From CAWEFA01 sp963808135 (lineage in GTDB: Bacteria; Bacteroidota; Bacteroidia; Bacteroidales; DTGW01), in assembly GCA_963808135.1 (NCBI GenBank), contig CAWEFA010000145.1, positions 1 to 62,215 on the forward strand: a stretch of 62,215 nt of DNA, in the 5' to 3' direction. The notes under the pieces are model-generated. The model did no database searches. It saw only the letters and a program-made list of their open reading frames with translations, and was not told the DNA's origin. Below are positions 17,135-26,747 of this stretch, in pieces. Position 1 is the first letter of the stretch, and the number at the start of each line of letters is the position of its first letter. Position numbers and translations under genes: made by a program.

Positions 17135-18754
17135 TTACCAGAAATAGATGTAGAATACAACGCAAACAGCAACTACAACCAATGATGTAAGAACATCCCA
17201 TTTACTCCAGCTGTTTTTGGTCTCCGCCATCTGTTCAGGTGATTGTGAAAAATAGGTAAGGCCTTGAAGTTGCTGTTCCCCGGCTCTTTGCGTAAACATG
17301 CTGACAATAATCATAACTGCCATTGTAAAGAAGAATAAAAACAAACAGAAATGTAACCAGTTTATGTCGATGAGCCAATGAAAGGCAGCAGGCTTAAATA
17401 TTAATAACGTTAAACGGAACATACCTACCACAAAACCTGTAAGAAGGCCCCATTCTCCAGCTTTAGGGGTAATCTTCCTGTTAAATACACCTAGCAGGAA
17501 TACCGCCGCAATTGCAGGAGCGATTAGTGATTGTACATTTTGAAGATATTCATAAAGAACATTTCCCAGTCCTTTCATAATTGGGATCCAAACCAAACCC
17601 AATAATACAACCGTAATTGTGGCAATACGGCCAACCCAGACTAACCGGTGTTCAGAGGCTTCCGGGCGATAGTTTTTATAAAAGTCGATTGTAAAAAGAG
17701 TTGCCGAAGAATTAAAATGAGCAGCTAAAGAAGTCATAAGCGCCGCGATGAAACCAACTATAACAATTCCTTTAATACCCATTGGCAAAAGGTTTGAAAC
17801 TAAAACGCCATAGGCTTTATTATTGTCGCTAAAGCTGAATCCTTCAACATGATTAACCTTTAATGCTGCAGCAATCATTCCCGGAATAAGAAACATAAAC
17901 ACAGGTAAAATTTTAAGAAAACCTGCCAGAATAGTCCCTTTGCGCGCATGAGTAAGATTTTTAGCTGCCAGCGCCCTTTGCACGATATGCTGGTCGGTGC
18001 ACCAATACCAGAAACCGATAATTGAAGCGCCAAAAATTACGCCAATGCCAGGAAATTTATCATACCATGGATCACCTTTAGTGTGAATTAAATGTATGTT
18101 ATTGCCTGCTGCAGCGACTACTTTTTGCCAGCCGTGAATTAATTCACCTCCTCCAATTTTCAATAATCCTAAAATCAATATAGTAATTGATCCTACAATA
18201 AGAATAGGAGTTTGAATAACAGAAATGGTCATAATTCCCTTCATTCCGCCAAGAACCGTGAATATGCCTGTAAGAAGCACCAGGCCTATAGCTCCATACC
18301 AAAAATCAATACCCATAACTGATTGAAGAAAAATACCGCCTGTAAATGCTGTAACCGATACTTTTGTTAATACATAACTTATGAGAGTGATGATAGATAA
18401 AGTAGAACTTGTATTTTTATTAAAACGTTTTTGTAAAAATTCAGGCATGGTAAATACCTTGCTGTGGGCATAGAAGGGAACAAAAACCCAACCCAGTATA
18501 AGTATCATCCATCCTTGCATTTCCCAATGAGCCATTGCCATACCGCTTTCAGCGCCTGCACCGGCCAAACCCACCAGATGTTCGGAACCAATATTAGCTG
18601 CAAATATTGCAGCGCCAACTGCAAGCCAGGTTTCACTGCGGTTTGAGAGAAAATAGTCGCTTGTATTGTCTTTCTTATGTTTCAATACCCATAATACAAT
18701 GCCAAACAAGCATCCTAAAAATAAAACAAGTACAATCCAGTCTAATGTTGCCAT
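17135..18754 (-). CDS. Sodium:solute symporter (SSS family), probable arabinose uptake
   Basis: The protein has 539 residues and about 14 membrane helices. It starts MATLDWIVLVLFLGCLFG and has the SSS landmarks SEHLVGLAGAGAESGMA and GFIAALMTSLAAHFNSSATL. This is the SglT-like branch that moves sugars with Na+ across the inner membrane. As first gene of the arabinose operon it most likely takes up L-arabinose; that is inferred from position only. A TATATTTG -7 box on the minus strand (18821-18814) and two palindromes at 18844-18891 lie in front of it. Confidence 0.85.
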   Translation of the reverse strand: MATLDWIVLVLFLGCLFGIVLWVLKHKKDNTSDYFLSNRSETWLAVGAAIFAANIGSEHLVGLAGAGAESGMAMAHWEMQGWMILILGWVFVPFYAHSKVFTMPEFLQKRFNKNTSSTLSIITLISYVLTKVSVTAFTGGIFLQSVMGIDFWYGAIGLVLLTGIFTVLGGMKGIMTISVIQTPILIVGSITILILGLLKIGGGELIHGWQKVVAAAGNNIHLIHTKGDPWYDKFPGIGVIFGASIIGFWYWCTDQHIVQRALAAKNLTHARKGTILAGFLKILPVFMFLIPGMIAAALKVNHVEGFSFSDNNKAYGVLVSNLLPMGIKGIVIVGFIAALMTSLAAHFNSSATLFTIDFYKNYRPEASEHRLVWVGRIATITVVLLGLVWIPIMKGLGNVLYEYLQNVQSLIAPAIAAVFLLGVFNRKITPKAGEWGLLTGFVVGMFRLTLLIFKPAAFHWLIDINWLHFCLFLFFFTMAVMIIVSMFTQRAGEQQLQGLTYFSQSPEQMAETKNSWSKWDVLTSLVVVAVCVVFYIYFW

Positions 18755-18843
18755 ATTTTTAAATTATTAATTTGCAAAATAAATTATTCTAATGGTTATT
18801 GCATCCTGAAATTCAAATATAGATTATAAATTTTTATTTCCCG

Positions 18844-18891
18844 TATGTCGATATGGCGTAATATTCATATTTTATATGTCATTATGACATA
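18844..18891. promoter_or_regulatory. Tandem operator-like palindromes upstream of the arabinose operon
   Basis: TATGTCATTATGACATA (18875-18891) is a perfect palindrome. TATGTCGATATGGCGTA (18844-18860) matches it at 13 of 17 positions. The two start 31 bp apart, about three helical turns, so a regulator could bind both on one face. They lie between the symporter start (18754) and the Hsp20 gene (19016), just upstream of the likely -7 box of the operon. An AraR-like arabinose regulator is the obvious candidate, but none is encoded in the window. Confidence 0.55.
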
Positions 18892-19015
18892 AGTAATTAA
18901 AAATTTTATAACTTGTTGTCAGGAAAATCTATAAAATATGGCTTGGCATGTTAATTGAAAAATAGAAATGAAGATCAAAAATAAATGTTAAACTAAAATA
19001 CAGGAGGACAAAACC

Positions 19016-19444
19016 ATGTTAGCAATAAGAAATTTAAACAGCTTACCAAGTTTGGTAGAAGAATTTTTCAATCATGAATTTCCAGTTAGTTGGAACCGTA
19101 ATTGGACAACGGCAAGTACGCCGGCAGTAAATATTGTTGAAGGCAAGGATGAATACAGAATTGAAGTGGCTGCTCCCGGTCTTGAAAAAAAGGATTTTAA
19201 AATTAATCTTGAAAACGACCTGTTGACTATTTCTGCCAATAAGGAAGAAAGTAAAGAGGAAAAGGATGAACAATATACCCGCAGGGAATTCAGCTATAAC
19301 TCATTCTCCAGAACGTTTACACTTCCCGATTTTGTGGAAGGGGATAAAATTTCTGCAGAACATAAAAAAGGAATACTAAGTATTCATGTTCCAAAACGTG
19401 AAGAAGCCAAAATTAAACCTGCAATGGAAATTGCTATTGCATAA
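19016..19444 (+). CDS. Small heat-shock protein (Hsp20/alpha-crystallin)
   Basis: The 142-residue protein has the alpha-crystallin domain at residues 35-130 (PAVNIVEGKDEYRIEVAAPG) with the C-terminal AEHKKGILSIHVPKRE motif and a short tail. Such chaperones form oligomers that hold unfolding proteins in the cytoplasm. The start is set by a strong AGGAGG at 19001-19006, unusual here because most genes in the window lack a clear Shine-Dalgarno sequence; this fits a gene that must be translated strongly under stress. It ends at a terminator shared with the convergent phosphorylase gene. Confidence 0.93.
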   Translation: MLAIRNLNSLPSLVEEFFNHEFPVSWNRNWTTASTPAVNIVEGKDEYRIEVAAPGLEKKDFKINLENDLLTISANKEESKEEKDEQYTRREFSYNSFSRTFTLPDFVEGDKISAEHKKGILSIHVPKREEAKIKPAMEIAIA

Positions 19445-19469
19445 AAAAAGGGCTTTAGCCCTTTTTTTA
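19443..19469. terminator. Bidirectional terminator between hsp20 and the phosphorylase gene
   Basis: AAAAAAAGGGC and GCCCTTTTTTT form a symmetrical stem around TTTA. It has a T run in both directions and lies between two convergent genes, so it should stop both transcripts. Confidence 0.88.
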
Positions 19470-19473
19470 TGAA

Positions 19474-21909
19474 TTATCCTAAAATAACTTTTATATCGTG
19501 TTCAACGCCTGGAACAAGTATTGGAATAACATTTCCCGTAATTTCTTTCCCATTTATTAAAAGTTTTTTTACTCCTCTCGATAGCTTATCAGGATTTGTA
19601 ATTTTTATCCGGTAACCAGCTCCACGAAATTTACGATAAACGGTAAAACCTTCCCAATCATTTGGAATACAAGGATCGATTATCAAACCATTGTAATCGG
19701 GCCTTATGCCGAGGATGTATTGCGTAATGGCGTAAAAATTCCAGGAAGCAGTGCCAGTCAACCATGAATTTTTAGCTTCTCCCTGTTTAAATGCATCTTT
19801 TCCGGCAACCATCTGGGCATAAACATATGGTTCGGTTTTGTGAAGATCGCTTATATCTTCCAGGTACGAAGGCGCTATTTTGCTGTAATATTCAAAAGCC
19901 CTGTTTCCATTTTCCACAATTGTTTCAGCAATCATTATCCACGGATTATTATGACAAAAAACGCCGGCGTTTTCTTTATATCCCTTCGGATAAGTAGATA
20001 TTTCGCCATATTCAATAAAATATTTGGTGAAAGCCGGGTTATTTAGCACAATGCCATATTTGCAATCGAGGTATTTTTTCACCGATTCAAGGGCTTTTTC
20101 AGCCCGTCCGTCTTTAATTCCAACTCCTGCCATGATACAATATCCCTGAGATTCAATAAATATTTTACCTTCTTCATTCTCATTGCTACCGACTTTTTTA
20201 CCAAAAAAGTCGTACGCGCGGATAAACCATTCTCCATCCCATCCATATTCGTCAACAGATTTTTTCATTGCCTCAACGTGCATTTTTATAGCATCAGCTT
20301 CAATTTTTTTATTTAAAATCCGGCAAAGCTTTTCAAATTCTTCGCCATATAAAATAAACATTCCTGCAATAAAAACCGATTCGGCTTGTCCTCCAACTTT
20401 GTTTTCCGTAGTTTGAAATGAATCATCGGGATTGTTTGAAAAGCAGTTTAAATTAAGGCAATCGTTCCAGTCAGCGCGCCCGATAAGCGGTAATTTATGC
20501 GGCCCCAAGTTGTTTGCGACTTTATAAAACGAACGCGTTAAATGATCGAACAAAGGTTTGGCTTTTGAGTTATCATTGTCATAGGGGACAATTGCATCGA
20601 GAATCGTCCAGTCGCCGGTTTCTTTAATGTAAGCTGTTGTGGAAAGTATGAGCCATAGCGGATCATCGTTGAAATTACCCCCGATTTCAATATTTCCCTT
20701 TTTTGTAAGCGGCTGGTACTGGTGATAAGCCCCGCCATCTTCGAATTGTGTTGCCGCAATATCGAGAATCCGTTCACGGGCTTTTTCAGGGATTTGGTGA
20801 ACAAAACCAATCAAATCCTGGTATGAATCGCGAAAACCCATGCCACGGCCAATTCCCGATTCGAAATAAGAAGCGCTTCGCGACATACAGAACGTAACCA
20901 TGCACTGATATTGGTTCCATATATTTACCATCCTGTCGAGTTTTTTATCATGGCTTTCTATCCTGTAAATTGAAAGAAGATTATCCCAAGAAGCCTTCAA
21001 ATCATTAAATAATTTTTCAACTTTCCGGGGAGTTGCAACCTGATCCATCATTGCAAGGGCTTTTTTCTTATTGATTACGCCTTTTGATTCAAATTTCTCC
21101 TCCTGGGCATTTTCAATATATCCGAGTAAAAACACAAATTCTTTTTCTTCGCCTGGCAAAAGATTTATTTCTAAGCAATGTGAAGCAATTGGCGACCAGC
21201 CGTGGGCTTCTGAATTTCTCGGTTTACCTTCCAATACTGCATCGGGATTTTCAAAGCCATTGTAAAGGCCCATAAATGTTTCACGGTCTGTATCGAATCC
21301 TGCTATTGGGGTATTTACAGAATAAAATGCGTAATGGTTTCGGCGTTCTTTGTATTCGGTTTTATGGTAAATTGCTGATCCCGAAATTTCAACTTCTCCT
21401 GTTGAAAAGTTCCTTTGAAAATTCGTCATATCGTCAAGGGCATTCCATAAGCACCATTCAACAAAAGAGAACACTTTAAAAGATTTAACTGCATCACCCT
21501 GGTTTTTCAATTTTAATTTTTGAACTTCGCCCCAAAAATTAAGCGGTACAAAATATAAAATTTCAGCTTCTAATTCATTCTTTGAACCTTTAATAATAGT
21601 ATAGCCTAAACCATGCCTGCATTCATACGAATCCAATTCTGTCTTAACCGGTTTCCAGCCGGGCGACCAAATAGTATCACCTTCTTTTATATAAAAATAT
21701 TTTCCCCCGGTATCAACCGGTATATTGTTGTACCTGTAACGCGTAATTCGCCTTAACCTGGCGTCTTTGTAAAAACTATATCCGCCTGCTGTGTTTGAAA
21801 TGATACTGAAAAATTCCTGGCTTCCCAGGTAATTAATCCAGGGATAAGGCGTATGGGGATTTGTAATAATGTATTCCCTCGCGTTGTCATCGAAAAAACC
21901 ATACTTCAT
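19474..21909 (-). CDS. Cellobiose phosphorylase (GH94)
   Basis: This intact 811-residue protein matches the family length. It begins MKYGFFDDNAREYIITNPHT and has the features of GH94: SNTAGGYSFYKDARLRRITR near the start, SASYFESGIGRGMGFRDSYQ, the catalytic acid Asp in LIGRADWNDCLNLNCFS, and AKNSWLTGTASWNFYA near the end. It splits cellobiose with phosphate into alpha-glucose 1-phosphate and glucose in the cytoplasm. I judge it to be the cellobiose enzyme rather than a chitobiose or laminaribiose phosphorylase, because the sequence as I recall it follows clostridial cellobiose phosphorylase throughout. No cellobiose transporter is nearby. Confidence 0.9.
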   Translation of the reverse strand: MKYGFFDDNAREYIITNPHTPYPWINYLGSQEFFSIISNTAGGYSFYKDARLRRITRYRYNNIPVDTGGKYFYIKEGDTIWSPGWKPVKTELDSYECRHGLGYTIIKGSKNELEAEILYFVPLNFWGEVQKLKLKNQGDAVKSFKVFSFVEWCLWNALDDMTNFQRNFSTGEVEISGSAIYHKTEYKERRNHYAFYSVNTPIAGFDTDRETFMGLYNGFENPDAVLEGKPRNSEAHGWSPIASHCLEINLLPGEEKEFVFLLGYIENAQEEKFESKGVINKKKALAMMDQVATPRKVEKLFNDLKASWDNLLSIYRIESHDKKLDRMVNIWNQYQCMVTFCMSRSASYFESGIGRGMGFRDSYQDLIGFVHQIPEKARERILDIAATQFEDGGAYHQYQPLTKKGNIEIGGNFNDDPLWLILSTTAYIKETGDWTILDAIVPYDNDNSKAKPLFDHLTRSFYKVANNLGPHKLPLIGRADWNDCLNLNCFSNNPDDSFQTTENKVGGQAESVFIAGMFILYGEEFEKLCRILNKKIEADAIKMHVEAMKKSVDEYGWDGEWFIRAYDFFGKKVGSNENEEGKIFIESQGYCIMAGVGIKDGRAEKALESVKKYLDCKYGIVLNNPAFTKYFIEYGEISTYPKGYKENAGVFCHNNPWIMIAETIVENGNRAFEYYSKIAPSYLEDISDLHKTEPYVYAQMVAGKDAFKQGEAKNSWLTGTASWNFYAITQYILGIRPDYNGLIIDPCIPNDWEGFTVYRKFRGAGYRIKITNPDKLSRGVKKLLINGKEITGNVIPILVPGVEHDIKVILG

Positions 21910-21927
21910 ATAAAAATTTTTAAATTA

Positions 21928-23649
21928 TTAGGATTTATCAGGTTTGATGTCTTTAATTCTAAGTTGAAGGTTTATCTGACCCCTGTAATCATTTTCATCG
22001 ATGCAATAACAAATATCGAACGGGTAACCTTTGCTGATGTAGTCGTAATAATCTGCCAGGTTAAAACCGATAGCGGGGTACGGTTTAAAAGGTTCATCTT
22101 CATGCAAAATGTTAAGTTTCAGATGTTCTTTTGAATTTCCTACAATGCGGCCGGAACCGTCATCAACGACATTTTCGGTAAAAAACAAAGGCGCCATATT
22201 TTCAGGCCCAAAAGGTTCGAATTGTTTAATTATCCTGAAAAGTTTTGGGGTAATATCATTTAATTTTAATTCCATATTTATTTCAATAGAAGGTGTTAGC
22301 TGTTCATTGCTTATTGTTTCGGCAACAATGTCTTCAAATTGTTTTTTAAAAGCTTTAAAATTTTCCTTTTTCAGGGTAAGGCCGGCAGCGTACATATGCC
22401 CACCGAAGTTTTCGAGTAAGGAGCTACACGATTCAACTGCCTTATATAAATCAAAACCTGGTACTGAGCGGGCGGATCCGGTAATAAACCCGTTAGATTC
22501 GGTTAACACAATTGTTGGCCTGTAATATGTTTCAGTAAGCCTCGATGCAACTATGCCAACTACGCCTTTATGCCAGTTAGGGTTAAAAACAACAGTGGCC
22601 TTTTTATCTTGCAAATCTTTATTATTGCCAATAAAATCGAGTGCTTCTTTTGTAATGTTAAAATCGATATTACGGCGGGTATTGTTGAAATCATTTATTT
22701 GGTCTCCCATACCAAGCGCCGAATCCTCATTATCTGTAGTTAATAAATCGACTGATGATTTCCCGTTTTCTATTCGCCCGGCTGCATTTATGCGCGGCCC
22801 GATTTTAAAAACAATGTCATCAATGCAAATTTCTTTGTTTTCAATACCTGCAATTTTAATAATAGCCTTTAAACCGCTTCGGGGATTTGAGTTTAATTGC
22901 TTTAATCCGTAATGCGCCAATATCCGGTTTTCACCGGTTATCGGCACAATGTCCGAAGCGATACTTACAACAACAAGGTCAAGTAATGGATTTAGCTTAT
23001 CCAGTGAAATGTCTTTTTTAATACAATAAGCGCATAAAAGCTTAAACCCTACGCCGCATCCTGAAAGTTCCTTATAAGGATAATCGCAATCAGGACGTTT
23101 CGGGTCAAGCACGGCAACAGCTTCTGGTATTGAATTCGCGGCAGTATGATGGTCGCAAATAATAAAATCAACTCCAAAGCTTTTGGCATAAGCTACTTTT
23201 TCAACCGACTTTATTCCGCAATCGAGCGCAATAATTAGCGTGCATCCGTTTGAAACTGCATAATCGACTCCTTTAAGTGAAATTCCATAACCCTCATCAT
23301 AGCGATTGGGAATATAATAATTTAAATTTCGGGAAATATCTTTTAAAAAAATATACATCATGGCAACTGATGTTGTACCGTCAACATCGTAATCGCCATA
23401 AATAAGAATTTTTTCTTTATTTGTAATTGCTTTGTCAAGGCGGTTAATGGCAACCTCCATGTCTTTCATCAGGAAAGGGTCGTGCAGGTCTGACAACTCT
23501 GGCCTGAAAAATGATTTTGCAAGTTCATAGGTATTTATTCCCCGTTGAACTAACAAATTAGCAATAGGCTCTTCAACGCCTAAAACTTCAATTAAATTCT
23601 GAACGTGCTGTGGATATCCGGGTTTCTGTATTATCCAGTTTTTTTTCAT
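21928..23649 (-). CDS. recJ: Single-stranded-DNA-specific exonuclease RecJ
   Basis: The 573-residue protein starts MKKNWIIQKPGYPQHVQNLI. It has the DHH-family motifs YGDYDVDGTTSVAMM, ALDCGIKS and ICDHHTAANSIPEAVAVLDP, then the DHHA1 block GFITGSARSVPGFDLY with ENFGGHMYAAGLTL. RecJ degrades single-stranded DNA 5' to 3' in recombination and mismatch repair in the cytoplasm. Length and motif order are normal. It is 18 bp before the phosphorylase gene on the same strand, but there is no functional link between the two. Confidence 0.95.
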   Translation of the reverse strand: MKKNWIIQKPGYPQHVQNLIEVLGVEEPIANLLVQRGINTYELAKSFFRPELSDLHDPFLMKDMEVAINRLDKAITNKEKILIYGDYDVDGTTSVAMMYIFLKDISRNLNYYIPNRYDEGYGISLKGVDYAVSNGCTLIIALDCGIKSVEKVAYAKSFGVDFIICDHHTAANSIPEAVAVLDPKRPDCDYPYKELSGCGVGFKLLCAYCIKKDISLDKLNPLLDLVVVSIASDIVPITGENRILAHYGLKQLNSNPRSGLKAIIKIAGIENKEICIDDIVFKIGPRINAAGRIENGKSSVDLLTTDNEDSALGMGDQINDFNNTRRNIDFNITKEALDFIGNNKDLQDKKATVVFNPNWHKGVVGIVASRLTETYYRPTIVLTESNGFITGSARSVPGFDLYKAVESCSSLLENFGGHMYAAGLTLKKENFKAFKKQFEDIVAETISNEQLTPSIEINMELKLNDITPKLFRIIKQFEPFGPENMAPLFFTENVVDDGSGRIVGNSKEHLKLNILHEDEPFKPYPAIGFNLADYYDYISKGYPFDICYCIDENDYRGQINLQLRIKDIKPDKS

Positions 23650-23984
23650 TACCAGTTATTTGCCTTTTCTCATCAAATTTGTTGTTAACTTTAAAACAGT
23701 TTGTGTTAATTAATACTTTCAAATTCTTTCAAAATAACAACAATTTTGCAGACCAATGTTGAAACTTTGTTATAATTATTGAACCCGACTATTTATTCTA
23801 ATACAGGTACTTTTTTAAAATAAAAACTTGACAATTTAAATATATTTTTCCGATGTAAGGACTTGAATTGTCAATTAAATAAATATTTTCTTTTGTATAA
23901 GCTTAAAAGCTAACAATTATAAGTATAGCAATGATTTTATCGGAAGACAGGCTATATTTTTTGAACAAGTATTAAAGAAAAGAG

Positions 23985-24156
23985 GGATCAAGAGGAAAAG
24001 TTGGGGGCTAAGAATTTGAATTTATGTTTGTCAACCACCCCTACCCCTCCTTTTTAAGGAGGGGAAACTGCCGCGCTGCACTGTTATAGCCCCTTTTTAA
24101 GGGGTTGGGGTTTAGATTTCAATTAAGACAATCTTCCTAACTTTTCCTCTTGATCC
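23985..24156. repeat. MITE-like element with 18-bp perfect inverted ends
   Basis: GGATCAAGAGGAAAAGTT (23985-24002) recurs exactly in inverted form at 24139-24156. Between the ends are C-rich hairpins, including CCCCTCC with GGAGGGG and CCCCTT with AAGGGG. There is no coding frame. A similar interior recurs at 58421-58623 with different ends. The preceding 23650-23984 has no gene and no structure that I could define. Confidence 0.7.
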
Positions 24157-24159
24157 GAA

Positions 24160-24289
24160 AAGAGGCTGTCTCAAAAGACTATTATATTTATTCACGCAAG
24201 GACGCAGAGAACGCAAAGTATAATAAAACAGAATATTTTTTGCGACTTTGCGCTTATGCGTGAAATAGTAACTTTTCAGACAGTCTCTT
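24160..24289. repeat. Second MITE-like element with inverted ends
   Basis: AAGAGGCTGTCTCAAAAG (24160-24177) pairs with CTTTTCAGACAGTCTCTT (24272-24289), 16 of 18 positions in inverted form. Inside, TTCACGCA near 24191 pairs with TGCGTGAA near 24257, and ACGCAAAG with CTTTGCG. It has no coding frame and lies three bases after the previous element, just downstream of the Zn-peptidase gene. Confidence 0.65.
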
Positions 24290-24308
24290 ATAAGCTTGTT
24301 TAACCCAG

Positions 24309-24986
24309 TTAGTTTCTCCTTCCACCCATGAAAATAGAAATATAATAAAGTAAAACAGCAAGCGATGCCAAAGCTGCAACAACATAAGTATAAGCTGCCC
24401 ATTTGAGTGCATCTTTTGCTTTATCGTGCTGAAAGCTTGAAGTTAACCCGCTATTATTGAGCCAAATCAGCGCCCTACGGCTTGCATCGATTTCCACAGG
24501 TAAGGTTATAAAGCTAAAAAATGTTGTCATTGCAAACAGAACGATTCCAAACAAAAGCAGATACGGAAAAGTTTGCAATAGCAAAACGCCAGCCAAAAGT
24601 ATCCACTGGACCCAGTTTGAAGCAAAGCTGATAACAGGAACTAAAGCGGAACGCATTTGCAGGAAACTATATGCGTTCGCATGCTGAACTGCATGGCCAC
24701 ATTCATGTGCAGCCACTGCTGCTGCTGAAACATTATGGCCGTAGAAAACATTAGGGCTCAGGTTTACTGTTTTTTTCATCGGATTATAATGGTCGGTAAG
24801 TTCGCCTTCTACAGATGTTACCTGCACATCATAAATTCCGTTATCCTTTAACATGCGCTCTGCAATTTCTTTTCCACTCAAATTCTGGCCAATTGGGATC
24901 TCGGAATATTCTTTAAATTTCGATTTTAATTTATATCCCAAATACCAGCTAACCAGCATCGAGATTATTACTATTAACCAAATCAT
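24309..24986 (-). CDS. Membrane zinc metallopeptidase, YugP type
   Basis: The 225-residue protein starts with a membrane helix (MIWLIVIISMLVSWYLGYKL). The zinc motif HECGH is in AAVAAHECGHAVQHANAYS, and two or three hydrophobic helices follow (near residues 131-150, 156-170 and 200-217). This is the arrangement of the YugP family (Zn_peptidase_2), a conserved inner-membrane peptidase with no settled substrate. The length is normal. Confidence 0.85.
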   Translation of the reverse strand: MIWLIVIISMLVSWYLGYKLKSKFKEYSEIPIGQNLSGKEIAERMLKDNGIYDVQVTSVEGELTDHYNPMKKTVNLSPNVFYGHNVSAAAVAAHECGHAVQHANAYSFLQMRSALVPVISFASNWVQWILLAGVLLLQTFPYLLLFGIVLFAMTTFFSFITLPVEIDASRRALIWLNNSGLTSSFQHDKAKDALKWAAYTYVVAALASLAVLLYYISIFMGGRRN

Positions 24987-25141
24987 AATTTTAAATTTTT
25001 AAGTTTCGGCAAAATTACTAACAAATATCTTACCATAAACGGCGAAAAGAAAAACTGTCATTTTTCTATGACAAAAGAAACAACAGGATTTTAAAAATGT
25101 TTGCTGATCGGGGTTGGCTCAATGCTTGGAATTTATTTGAA

Positions 25142-26608
25142 TTAATCGTTAACATCCAAGCCTTTGCTTTTTGCTTCGCTTCCTTCGACAATAATTGCAT
25201 ACATTTCTTTAATATTAAATAAACCCAAAAGCATAGCCATTCCTATACCTGAAACAATTGTTATCCCAACTCCAGCTTTCCAGGGAACAAATGATTTTAA
25301 TATAATTCCAAACGTTAATAGTATAGCAATCCAAAATAAAAATGTATAAATATCCAAAGAGCGGAATTTTAATTTAAATATCTTATAAGCTATGAAAATC
25401 TGCACCAACCCGCTAAAGCTTTGGGTACTAAAACTTGCCCATGCAGCGCCTACGGCTTTGAATTTAGGTATTAAAATTAAATTCAGGCTTATGTTTAAAA
25501 CAATTGAAGCCGCTGCCATTAGGTTTAACTGTTTGAAATTATTATTGGCTGTCAGCAGGGTTCCGAAAATATAAGTTGAAGAAAAACCTATGAAACCCAT
25601 AATAATTATTTTTAATATTGCAGCGCTTGTATCTGTGTGATACATCATGGAAATTAAATTATTGGCATAAAGCACACAAGTTACAACAAGCAATATTGCC
25701 GGAATGTACATCATCCTGCTGCACAAATTTATTAACGGGTTAACATCTTCTTTTTTGCTAATTAAATTAGAGAATAAGGGCAAAAGTAACGTGGTAAAAA
25801 GTAACATAAAATTCAGAAATACATCAATCATCCTGTAAGCCTGGGCATATAAACCGGCCTGCACTTTACCGTCGGGCAACAACCTTTCGAGCAACACAGG
25901 TTCCATCCTGCTGTATAATTGCATGAATAATGCCAGGATAGTAAATGGAAGGCTTCTTTTAACAATATGAACAAGGTAGCGGATATCAAACCGAAATGAA
26001 AAATACGGGGTTTTTCTTATCAGGATATTCCATGCTACGAGCGCAGTTATAATATATGACACCGTTTGGGCGCAAATAAACCATTCAATCCTGAATGCGC
26101 CGAAAATACCCGTATTCCATAACAAGAAACTACAGAAAACGATCATAATTAATTTGTCCATTACAGAAATAATGCTGTCGCGGATAAATAGCATCAAACC
26201 GTTTATGTTCGACCTTAAATAAAGTATGAATGATGATAAAAACTGGTTTAAAACCAACAATAAAATGATTTCGAAGTACCGCCAGCTATAACCTATGATT
26301 ATTCCTATAATTGAGCAAACGGCCAGGTAAATAAAACCAAGCAATATTTTTATGCCGAGGATATTTGAAAAAAATTTTCCCAGCAAAATATTGTTCTTGG
26401 CAATTTCGCGGTTGTTAAAATTATTAATTCCTAAATCGAGCAGGATGTTGAAAATGTTGGTGAAACTAAACAGCGAAAAATAAATACCATATTCGGCATT
26501 GCTTACCCTGTTCTGCACAGCCACCTCAATGCCAAAAAACCAAAAAGGCTTTATTAAAAGATTAAGCGCTACAAGAAAAAGCAGGTTTATTAGAAAAACT
26601 TTTCTCAA
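25142..26608 (-). CDS. Polysaccharide flippase, Wzx/MATE type
   Basis: The 488-residue protein has about 12-14 membrane helices, beginning MRKVFLINLLFLVALNLLIK. The segment FFGIEVAVQNRVSNAEYGIY is typical of the Wzx/PST family, which flips lipid-linked oligosaccharides across the inner membrane. The C-terminus is charged (SEAKSKGLDVND). No glycan gene cluster surrounds it, so it may act in a house-keeping pathway; the transported glycan is unknown. It is transcribed away from rnhB. Confidence 0.82.
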   Translation of the reverse strand: MRKVFLINLLFLVALNLLIKPFWFFGIEVAVQNRVSNAEYGIYFSLFSFTNIFNILLDLGINNFNNREIAKNNILLGKFFSNILGIKILLGFIYLAVCSIIGIIIGYSWRYFEIILLLVLNQFLSSFILYLRSNINGLMLFIRDSIISVMDKLIMIVFCSFLLWNTGIFGAFRIEWFICAQTVSYIITALVAWNILIRKTPYFSFRFDIRYLVHIVKRSLPFTILALFMQLYSRMEPVLLERLLPDGKVQAGLYAQAYRMIDVFLNFMLLFTTLLLPLFSNLISKKEDVNPLINLCSRMMYIPAILLVVTCVLYANNLISMMYHTDTSAAILKIIIMGFIGFSSTYIFGTLLTANNNFKQLNLMAAASIVLNISLNLILIPKFKAVGAAWASFSTQSFSGLVQIFIAYKIFKLKFRSLDIYTFLFWIAILLTFGIILKSFVPWKAGVGITIVSGIGMAMLLGLFNIKEMYAIIVEGSEAKSKGLDVND

Positions 26609-26747
26609 TTGACCAATTGTAATATTTATAATTCAGCAAAACTAAGGATTATTCTATAAAAAGAAAGTTTCACTATTTATAATAATTTAAACTATTATTT
26701 TAGAATAATTTAAATTTACAAGCTATTAATAATATTGGCAAACTGCA

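Noticed and set aside
24028..24118. C-rich hairpins as rRNA or tRNA genes or riboswitches
   Set aside because: The stems are low-complexity C/G runs without the conserved loops of tRNAs or known riboswitches, and recur in a mobile-looking element near 58.5 kb.
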